NCBI GenBank assembly: GCA_021186555.1
Contig: JAJKFL010000003.1
Coordinates: 37,915,908-37,979,907 of the forward strand
Length of the DNA stretch: 64,000 nt
Direction of reading: 5' to 3'
DNA from: Reticulitermes speratus
Lineage: Eukaryota; Arthropoda; Insecta; Blattodea; Rhinotermitidae
Made by a program: the position numbers and the translations under genes. The stretch's first letter is position 1, and each line of letters starts with the position of its first letter. This document shows, one piece after another, positions 55,136-64,000 of the stretch. The notes below the pieces were generated by a model. The model was not told where the DNA came from. It was given only the letters and a program-made list of their open reading frames with translations, and searched no databases.

Positions 55136-58046
55136 GACATGACGAAGCTAGCAGTCGCTTTCAAAAGTTTTCGAAAGGCCTGAAAAATGAAAAAATATAA
55201 CCGAAAATTCCTTCCTTTTTATCCAACTTATTCTTATTAAAGAAACATTACTTAAAACAAATTTGAAGATCACTCACGTAATGGACACTATTGCTAGAAC
55301 TGTGAATTTTACTCATGCAAATTTTATTACTCTCCCTGAATGTGTAGCAATACTGGGAGAGACAGCAAACGAAATAGTGAAATAATTTACCTCACTAACG
55401 TGAGGTGGTTGAGGTCGTGTTTTGCAAATCATTTTGATTTTTTACGGTGATCAAATTATTCATGTAAATCACAAGTAAGTCAAGAAACTGGATAATGAAA
55501 GATGGATAATATGTGATCATATCTATTTTTTTTGTGGACATGACAAGTCAATTGAACGCTCTTAACAAAGAGATATAAGACAAAATTAGCTCACTACAGA
55601 GATGTTTGGATGCATCATGAATTTTACAATTAAGCTTTTTTTTTTGGAAAAATTAATTAAACTTGCTTAACACCGATCACTTGCCGTACGTGAAATCCCT
55701 AGAAAGTGTTTTCCCTGAGCGTATTCAAGAATAATGCTGCAGAAACATTTTTCTGCTGCGACAGAAGCTCGACAAACAATTCCAGGACTTCGAAATTACG
55801 TAACTGGAATTTATGTTGTTTACTTTTCATTTGAAGGTCGACATTGAACACTCCTAGAATATTTGCAGTCGCAATTAATCCTTTTGCAGTGTGACGCTAA
55901 ACTGAACCAAAGTTTTCTTTATTAAAATTGCAAGATTCTTATCCTTACTTGCCAAAAATAAAATTTCTCTATTGTGGTCCTTTAGGTTAAGAATAATTAC
56001 AACCTTTCGCAGCACATTTGTATGTGCATAACTTTTTCCCTTTTAAACAACGATAAAACGGAGAGACGATCTCCTTTGACAGATGAACGTATTTAATGTA
56101 CTGGTTTAAGTTGCATTCCATATTTAATAAAATGCTTAACATTTTAATGCTGAAAGTGGTGTGTTGCCCGCCAAAGATTTCAAATTTATCCCCTTGCCCT
56201 TCGCAAGATTTGAGTTTTTGACCCCTGACTTGAGCACTAAATATAAATGTTTGATTAATTTTGTTTTACGCCCACCAAGTACCACGAAGTTAATTCAGTT
56301 ATAAAATAGGTTAAAAGTTTGAAGATGTAATGTTTATGAACATGTAACTTGCCTGCATACTAAAACAGCACAACAATTTCCCACACTTTAGCCTACTTCT
56401 CCTTGATTTCTTCTTTTCCAGCAGTATTCGCATCACAGCACCGAGCGCCGTCATGTAGTTTGAACGCCTACCAAGGAAAGGACGTGTTAATGGACCTAAA
56501 ACACTGTGTAACCCTATATGTTTCTGATGTTATGGTTTGGTCGTGCTTCCTATTAAAGCTTTTCCAAAGCTAACACTAACATAATAAAATATCCTCTCAA
56601 CTTCAGCAGTGTAATGAGCTAACTGAAGATTTTTGTACTCATATGATCACTGCCGAAGATATTTCTGTGACACGATCACAGTTGAAATCCAATTTTAAAA
56701 ATCTAAAAAACGCGGATAAACTGAAATTACACCGGAAAGTATCACGTATAATTTGTAGGAGCCATGGCGGAATAGCGCGCTTAATCCTGTAAGCCGTTTA
56801 CGATAAAAATCGATAAGATTTGGCACAGAAGAATTGTCTGAAGCCCTACCATATTCGGGAGAGGCCGTCTTCAATTTTGGACCTGAATATCAGCCATAAT
56901 TATGTATTCTGTCGCTTTAATCATTCCTTGAAATATAAACATCGCGCGATCCAGAGACATGTAGTTAATCTGACAGACTGAGAGCATCGCGAGATAAAGG
57001 ATGAATAAATAAATTTCAATTCGATTAGCATACAAAGTACCAGTGTTCACGTGTCGTTTGAATTATAAGGAGCGAAATTCCATACTTTAATGCTAAATTT
57101 CATACAAATCTGATAAGTAAGTTTGGAGAAGTAGCATGTACTCATAAACTGACTCGTACACAGGTCCATCCCATTACAATTTCATTTTACGCAGTCTGCT
57201 TCTTAATTAAATTCAGAAAATAATCTGAACCAGAACCAAGGAGTGCTTTCGAAAAAAAAAATACATTTGATACCATTCAACATGTTTCTTAACAAAGATC
57301 CCATTCTTGTGAAACATATACTGTTACGACGAGAAAAAAATTAAAAAATAGTCCCGAACATATTGTAAAGACACTAAGTGTTATAGCATGCCGTAAAAAA
57401 AAGGGTTAAGATTTCTAAATATATTTCATATCGCACAAACTATAAAATCTGGGACCCTTTTGGCTAACGATTTGTTTGTGTTGGCTACCAATAGAGGCGG
57501 TGTATTCAACAGGACGTTTAAAGCTCTCCACACGTGGTACAAAAGACGCAGGACAGATAAAACAATAATACATGCATATAACCGTCAAGTTTTTTGCTCA
57601 CCGGAAGTCGGTAAAACTAGGAACGTCGTTTCCTATGTAAGTGGGAGATGAAGAGTGTGTCTCTCGTCCTCAAATGTTATTTTGAGTTCATCTGCTCTTC
57701 TGACGAAGGATTAGACAAAAAAATAACATTCTCTTTTGCCTTTTTCTTTATGTTGGACTTCAACTGTAGTTTTAAAATAAATCATAGGAGGAACTAGCTT
57801 CAGATTAGAAGAGGGTGGGGGGATATCTTTGCATATGGGCAGCGGAAAACACAGAAAAAAATAGCTTTGTCTCTCAAAACTTAGACTAAGGTGCCAAGTA
57901 AGAGGCCAGAGCGATTTATTTTTGTTTTCATTTCCCATAATGGCAAATTTGTTTCTTCTTTTATATTAATAAAAAGCGGTTAATGATTTCTTGCTTTCTG
58001 GATGTTATCTATGCTGCACAAAGTAAAATTGTGCCTGTTTACGCCA
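55136..58046. other. Long AT-rich stretch
   Basis: No element shared with the rest of the window and no coding-like frame. T- and A-runs occur at 55635-55644 and 57253-57262. Confidence 0.35.
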
Positions 58047-58306
58047 AGAAGGCACAAATGGGAGAAGCGCTATATCTTCATTCTTAACGTTGGCACTAGA
58101 TAATATGACTGGTCAGCTTCACGCCTCGGCCGCTTTACCCCCTAATAAGTGCCGCAGGCAAATGTTGAATTGGAGGAAGGTGGGCCCCAGAGGCAATTTG
58201 GACGCTTTGGAAAAGAAAAAAATTTCCCCTGTATGAACCCAACCATCTTTCCTCGAACCTCAATCCCGTAGCTTATGCTACAATACTGACTGAGCTAGAA
58301 GTATGG
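58047..58306 (-). mobile_element. SINE-A copy 13, full length with tRNA-like head
   Basis: Minus strand: TAGCTCAGTCAGTATTG (box A), GGATTGAGGTTCGAGG (box B region), AATTTTTTTCTTTTCC, then the body GGGGCCCACC, GGTAAAGCGGCCGAGGCG, AAGCTGACCAGTC and AACGTTAAGAATGAAG. With copies 7 and 11 it fixes the head as tRNA-derived. Confidence 0.8.
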
Positions 58307-58774
58307 AGGTTACTTAACTTGAAGTTTAGTGTAAATTTATTTTTGAACTGATTTCTTATCAGCCGACAGTCGAGAGTATCCTGTGAAGATGTGTGGACAT
58401 TAAATCGATTAATCTCTCAGTCACAACATTTCAAGTTTCTCTTCCTGGAAGTCATAACTTTTGAATGAAGTCAGTGGTGAAAAGTTGAATAAGCTGTTTA
58501 AATGTTGTAAAGAGATGACATACACAGGTGGCAATAAATTAGCTGTTACGCCCTATTTTTCTTATCCTAATTTTCTTATAACCTAAACGTGATATATTAA
58601 ACTCCATTCACATCACTCGATTTTCGAATTTCACACACATTTGCCCATAGTCTTGACTAGAACACAGAGAATCTACAAATATTTAAAAGGGTCATTGTTT
58701 ATTTAAAAACCTCTATAACATACAGAAATTATTACAGTTCAGTGAAATGAGAGTACGAATTTTGTGAACTTAGA
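58307..58774. other. Unannotated stretch between two opposed SINE-A copies
   Basis: AT-rich; nothing recognised. Confidence 0.3.
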
Positions 58775-58988
58775 GATTTTTCGCAGCCGTCCAGACCGGC
58801 CCTGGGGCCCGCCCAGCCTCCTATAAAATGGGTACCGGGTCTCTTTCCGGTGGTAAAGCGGCCGGGGCGTGGAGTTGACCACCCACCCTCATCTAGTGCC
58901 AGGGTTAAAGAAAGAGTAGAGATATACCTCTACTCCCCCTCTGGGTCTTCGTGGCCTGTTCTAAGGAGAAATTTACCTTTACCTTTTA
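58775..58988 (+). mobile_element. SINE-A copy 14, near consensus
   Basis: GTCCAGACCGGCCCTGGGGC, GGTAAAGCGGCCGGGGCG, TGACCACCCACCCTCATC, GGGTTAAAGAAAGAGTAG and tail TTTACCTTTACC. Confidence 0.92.
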
Positions 58989-60100
58989 GAAGAATTGGGA
59001 AGGGCCCACTGAACAACAAGCAGCGTCTGAAAAAGAACCCTGCCTCTTGGATTTTGTTAACATTAAGAGATGTTGAAAGAAATAACTTAATACAGCCTTT
59101 AGCTTGAGATGATCGTATTTGGGATTTTAAACCCAAAATTCCAAGTGAATTTATTACACAATAAATTGGCTATAACGCCATTACAAATGTCTATCTATGC
59201 CAGGGTGGCTAGTTGCAGTGCAGGAAGCACCTTAGGCAAGAACCGTACACTGATAAAGGAGAAAAACATTCCTCTTATTTTATGGCTTCTTATTCTCGTT
59301 CATCCAAATACATTATTTTAGTTTCAGTCAGGTACGAGTCTCGTTTCTTTAGAAAGTCTTTTAAAACGCTGTTTGCGATCAGCCTTCTGTGCATATTACG
59401 CTTTAACACGCAACTTACCAGAGCTGCGTTGCTGTCACCCCTCGTCTATATGTTAGGCGAGATTTTTTGTTTTCACAAAGGTGTTTTCTGAAGATTCATG
59501 CCTTCTGGGAAGTGAAGCTATGTCGCTGGGCGAATCTTCTGTCTACACAACACATAAGTATTTTCAAAACTTTATCCCATGGACCTTAAATAATGACGAA
59601 TTTAGCTTTACATATTTCTCCAATAAATAACATAATGTTCTTATACGCTTTAATTATGCGGTACACTGAATTTTCACTGCCGTCAGTACACTGTGTTACA
59701 CTACACATCCTGCAGAGCAGCGGTTACATAGAGACCGCCAAAACATTTATTGCAATTATGGTTACCAAAACAAGTTGTAGTATTGGAAATTCAGATTTAT
59801 ACAACGACGATATTGAGGACCATGTTCTTCTGACGTTCCTGCGTTAAATTGTCCGCTACACAGCGTAACATCCCAGAAGGCCACAATCTTAAAGTGACAA
59901 TATTCTTTATTTCATACCAATAAATTCATTTCAAATACCCTGGGCTTTGTTTTGTTCCATAAATTTATTTTTTGTTTTGGACTAATGTAGACATGATCCA
60001 CCATATTCAGTCCTTAATATATCCGTTTTGTTGGTCTGGATTCGTGTCAGCTTTTAACCCAAGATAAGTCCGGAAACATTACACTATATCATTATTTCAC
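58989..60100. other. Unannotated stretch
   Basis: Plus-strand frames of 84-92 codons (59213-59491, 59593-59847) overlap or lie in AT-rich DNA and carry no motif. Confidence 0.3.
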
Positions 60101-60104
60101 CCAA

Positions 60105-60180
60105 AAGTTGGGAATCGAGTCACCTGCTTCATTACAGACAAGCGCCTATAAAAGCGGTTAGACCGACACAACCGTGTTGA
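60105..60180 (-). mobile_element. Possible SINE head fragment
   Basis: Minus strand GGTCTAACCGCTTTTATAGG, then GTGACTCGATTCCCAAC, resembles a tRNA-derived head (box B GGGTTCGATTCCC). No body assigned. Confidence 0.35.
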
Positions 60181-60321
60181 ATGGCCATCAACAATGCTGT
60201 GTATAATTGAGGTTAGGGACGGTCGTCAAGAGGGAAAGAAATGCTGTACCATTCTTGAATGACGGAACTAGTGGTTAAATTGCTGTATCCATGATGGCGA
60301 CCATTCTGCAGCCAACACAGT

Positions 60322-60372
60322 ATGGTGTGTGTGTGTGTTCGCGTGTGGGTCAGAGAGGGGGGGGGGAGGATG
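60322..60372 (+). repeat. (GT)n and G-run
   Basis: GTGTGTGTGTGT at 60324-60337 and about ten G at 60358-60367. Confidence 0.8.
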
Positions 60373-60787
60373 GAGAGAGGATAGAAGGGTGGCCCTTGAC
60401 TTGTCGTGTCTTATTTGTACTGAAAAACCGCGCGGCAAATCTTGGTTTACAATCGAGATGGTAACAAGAGGAGAAGAAGAAAATGTAAGGGAAACTAGAA
60501 AATCCTACTGGGACCGCCTTTGCCCAACCCTCCTCCTGCTAGCAACACCAGCACCCCAATAAACCCTGACATATTTCAACAGTGTTTCCTGCTGCTTTTA
60601 TCTGTAGCGGAACTTTTTTCTTCTATAGTAAGTAGTAAGGTGTAGTTGTGATCAATAGTATTCCCAGCTCTAAATGTGTCTTTCGTTATTCGGAATAACA
60701 TCCCTTCTCATATAAATCGTATGTGTATTAGCCTACTTGTTTCCCATAATCGAATCACACAAACAGCTCTCTTTTCTCGGACTTCTA

Positions 60788-60874
60788 GACCCTTGAAGAT
60801 AAGGAAACTTCAATCCTTCGAAACGTCGGGAACCACTCACAAACGATGAAGCTTCATATCCCAGACGAACAGAA
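60788..60874 (+). repeat. HH-box element copy, best box
   Basis: ACCCTTGAAGA (60789-60799), then T, stem AAGG/CCTT, GAAA (60820-60823), palindrome ACGT, C (60827), GGGAACC. The GGG after the putative cleavage base can pair with CCC before the core. The box GCTTCATATCCCAGACGAAC lies at 60851-60870. Confidence 0.55.
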
Positions 60875-61172
60875 TTCCCAGCCACATATTTGTGAAAATC
60901 TCAAAACTTTCACAATTCACCTTTCCTTTTGTTTCCTTCTTCTGTTGCAGGTTAGTTACTTGTCTTCGTCCTTTCTCTATTAATATTGACACAGTGAACC
61001 TTCTAGCTATGCGACAGAATTTGCAACGAAAGTCCCTCTGAATGCCTCAGCATTACAAATCATTACAGCGCAACGCGAGTGCCTTGACCAACAGCCACGC
61101 CCAAAGTAATAAAATTAAACCCGTGACACCGGAATACTCGTGACCTTTTACATCCGATCAGTGTTCAGGGAC

Positions 61173-61305
61173 AGGAAGACGACGAAGAAGGAGTAAGCAG
61201 CTATTGGATGACTTTAAGAAAAAGAGCAAATACTGGAAGTTGAAAGATAACTCACTTTGTAAGGGGCTATGGACTTGTCGTAATACCGACTACGTGATGA
61301 TGAGT
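61173..61305 (+). mobile_element. RTE LINE 3' fragment
   Basis: GGAGTAAGCAGCTATTGGATG, TGGAAGTTGAAAGATAAC (first string split: GGAGTAAGCAG, CTATTGGATG), GGCTATGGACTTGTCGTAA and the tail GTGATGATGAG align with the 3' end of the 47.6-kb element. It reads as WKLK and a decayed form of the terminal GPVVRQTTE. Confidence 0.72.
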
Positions 61306-62099
61306 ATTCATGAGGGTGGAGATAATGTCGCCACAGTTTAGGCCTAATTACAGTCTGTTGAATACGTTCAGAATGATCAATTTTTCTTCTCAGTAGACCG
61401 ATGGTGGGAGGGTTGCATTAAGAATATGTCAAGCTACTGTACCCATTTCCCCACAACCTTCTACCACAATTTACATCAGGCTCTTCTTTAACAAATGACT
61501 ATAGTCCTCACGCTTCGGTAAACCAAAGGATTACCTTTTTCTTCCAACCCTCGACACTGCATGGTCTTTGTATAGTACGTCGAAACCTTTAGCGAGTTCT
61601 AATCGGCCTGTCTTTATGTTATAGACCTTATTGGAAAGGTTAAGGTAGAGGATGGGGGTTCTGGGTTTGCCCCCCCAGTGTGTCATATCAGACCATATGC
61701 TTGCCTGTGGCCTACATACTCCAATACCGTGCAAATTGTGGTCTGCGCACACAAAGAACACAAAAGCTTACATCAAACGCTTATCTCTTTATTTATTTCC
61801 ACTGGTTTGAGGATTTCAGCTGAATGGAAAAAGAGGCAGTGCATTAGAAGTAACATTTGTGGTGATGATGGTGGGCAGCTTAGTTGCCTGAATGGGATCC
61901 GGGCAACTGGTTAGCCGCGTCAGTGTGGCACCATGCGTCATATATCGAGGGGAAGTGAATCATGAAAACAAAGCACTAGATACTAACTACTTTCTGTCTT
62001 GGATGATTATGTTATTTACACAGGTAGGTCTGAATCTGATTTTTTTTTATAAATGACAAAGTAAAATTAATATGCAAATTAAATTTTGCAACTAATAAA
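61306..62099. other. Unannotated stretch
   Basis: No element recognised; a GC-richer patch around 61640-61690 has no coding support. Confidence 0.3.
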
Positions 62100-62338
62100 A
62101 TTAATACTGTTTTACACCAACCAAATGCACTTATTTATTTAAAGAACACTAAAATATTCTTTAAAATATTAGATAAAGACCCCCAACATATGTTTCGGCT
62201 TATCGATAAGCCATCTTCAGGGGGTGTCACAACTGCTTGTTTTTAAAAACACGTACACATATTGGTCCTCTATTGGTCCTATATTTTAGTGTTCTTTAAA
62301 TAAATAAGTGCATTTGGTTGGTGTAAAACAGTATTAAT
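62100..62338. mobile_element. Palindromic element with identical 58-bp arms and a hammerhead-like motif
   Basis: 62100-62157 and 62281-62338 are exact reverse complements (start ATTAATACTGTTTTACACC). The 123-base centre holds the motif at 62180-62224 and a direct repeat ATTGGTCCT (62265 and 62275 areas). Perfect arms imply recent formation or gene conversion. Confidence 0.8.
62180..62224 (-). ncRNA. Hammerhead-like ribozyme motif (best stems II and III)
   Basis: Minus strand: CCCC, CUGAAGA, extra U, GGCUUAU-CG-AUAAGCC (seven pairs), GAAA, self-complementary ACAUAUGU (first A shared), U, GGGGG. Stem I pairs CCCC with GGGG. Stem III is a perfect eight-base palindrome, suited to a dimer. Confidence 0.6.
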
Positions 62339-64000
62339 GTTAAAAAATGCACGGTGATATTAAAATATAATAAAATTAACTTTATGCACATGTTATAATT
62401 ATACTGGGATATTCGTGGCTTATGAATTGACTTAGTTGAATAAGTGTTATAAAGACTGATAGAAATTGTGTGTTTTAAAATTAGATTTTCACATTTCTGT
62501 CTCCTTAATTGGACAAAAAGTTAAATTGGAATAATTCATATAAAAATGAATGAAAACAAAGAAGAGCAAGGAAAATATTTGATTACATGCAGTCATATGA
62601 CTAAATAAATTTAAGAATGGGTTCCAATTTATAACTAACTTGCAAAGGATAAAAACATTGTTAGGCTACGAATTTCATTTTTCCGATCTAAGATCCCCTG
62701 GTGCTCCACACACAAGAATGATCATGTAAATGTAATGTAAGGGGGAAATTTTACACTATAACAAATTTCACAGAAGATATAAGTATGGGAATCACTAATT
62801 TACGTACACACTGGTCGAATAATTTGAAGGAGCATGTCGTTGGTCATTTAATGGTTATAGACTAGGTGTAGTTCAGCTATGATTACTGAAGCTGTGTTTG
62901 CATTGGAAAGCAAGAACAAAAATAGCAGCTGGCCTGAAAGAAAACAACGAAATAGTAGGCATAATATAATGAAACAAACGAAAGCACTTTAAAATTTAAA
63001 AGGAAATTTTTCAAAATCAAACCTCGTCAAAATACCAATCTTCTTCTTCAACTGCTATCACAGCATCACAATGGACGTTATAAAGTTCACCATTGTACTC
63101 TTACAACAGGGAAACCATTGATAATGTCACAGTTTTACTAATTATAATAGTCGGTCAACACAAAATTTATAAATTTTAGGAATACCTATTATTTCAACAT
63201 TTTTACCACACACTCCTATTTCTCCCATGTAGACATACATTTAATAATATTTCCTTCTATTCATAATCGTATACAGTCACATATTATTCTAAATAATCTC
63301 AAATAAAACCAACAGAAGGAAAATTCGAATTAATCAGTTCCAATTTCTAACTACAGTTTCCATACACAATCATCCACCAAGCGACTCGTTGACAACAAAC
63401 CACAACGTCACTGAATATACACGCAATAAATTACCGAAATATATTTGCAGTCAGTGCCGAGGGGAGAGCATCGAATGAATCAGAAATATACCCATATCTC
63501 ACAGCTGCTTGTTTATCCTGTTAGTAACTACTAACAATGACGTTTACATAAGGACAGAATAACAGCTGAATGACAAACCTTCAGCTTTTGTATGTACAGA
63601 GAGATATGAGAGGAATTTAACGAACATAATGAGAGCTTTTGTTTAAATAAAAGGTGCAGCCGCTTCAAACATAAAAACGTTTATTTTAAGAATGAAGTGT
63701 GTAAAATGTGGCTACTCTTCATCATGACGTCTTAAGTATATTGGTGAAATTTAATGGAAGCTGAACGTTCAACGGCGTGGTACATAATTAAGCAAGGAGG
63801 TGAGTCTTCATGGTTTAGTGGGTATATCAACACAGAAAAACTTGAAATTACTCTTGGAAGTTTCATAGTCTAAATAATGCATAATGAACTCTGTTGATAC
63901 TTAATGTCTTTTAATATTTAGATACGCGATCGCAAATCACAGGTTGTTAGTTTCTTGTACTCTTCATCATAAAAATGCAACATTCTTCTGTAGCATGTGA
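62339..64000. other. Unannotated AT-rich stretch to window end
   Basis: No repeat from the rest of the window and no coding-like frame recognised. Confidence 0.35.

Overview
The window looks like repeat-rich, gene-poor DNA from an insect with a large genome. The best fit is a cockroach or termite (Blattodea), with an American-cockroach-like genome as the leading guess. That placement is inference. It rests on an AT-rich background, a mariner DNA transposon, an RTE-clade LINE ending in TGA triplets, and tRNA-derived SINE families whose chance translations resemble peptides I associate with cockroach annotations. No bacterial operon, CRISPR array or rRNA is visible. No complete host gene could be recognised; the sequence is probably intergenic or deep intronic. 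One GC-rich minus-strand segment at 7443-7565 behaves like a coding exon but is unidentified.

Layout. 0-7 kb: a SINE, a full-length mariner (1376-2687) with an uninterrupted 345-codon transposase and 30-bp terminal inverted repeats, and a foldback element (4930-5902) with a 9-bp target duplication and an internal 64-bp tandem array. 7-15 kb: AT-rich sequence with the exon candidate and the first hammerhead-like palindromic elements (12.2 and 13.4 kb). 15-32 kb: scattered SINE-A copies, 5'-truncated LINE-E 3' ends, another palindromic element (19.8-20.3 kb) and a SINE-C with perfect target duplications. 32-47 kb: more SINEs of families A, B and C and LINE-E ends. 47.5-50.1 kb: a 5'-truncated, frameshifted RTE LINE on the minus strand, bordered by a 29-bp minisatellite whose unit also occurs once at the LINE's other end. 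50-64 kb: further SINEs (including a 386-bp SINE-D), RTE and LINE-E fragments, and a palindromic element with identical 58-bp arms (62100-62338).

The most interesting recurring signal is a compact RNA motif at more than ten places and on both strands. It has a CUGANGA-like box, one extra base, a short hairpin whose sequence differs between copies while the pairing is kept, GAAA, a self-complementary ACAUGU, ACAUAUGU or ACGU, and then (in the best copies) a segment complementary to the bases before CUGANGA. This is the architecture of small dimeric hammerhead ribozymes of the kind reported in association with Penelope-like retroelements. Here the copies sit largely in palindromic elements, often as opposed pairs. 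No Penelope reverse transcriptase is present, so the elements would be non-autonomous. The autonomous parts in the window are the mariner transposase (looks intact) and the RTE reverse transcriptase (dead). The SINEs would have depended on LINE machinery encoded elsewhere.
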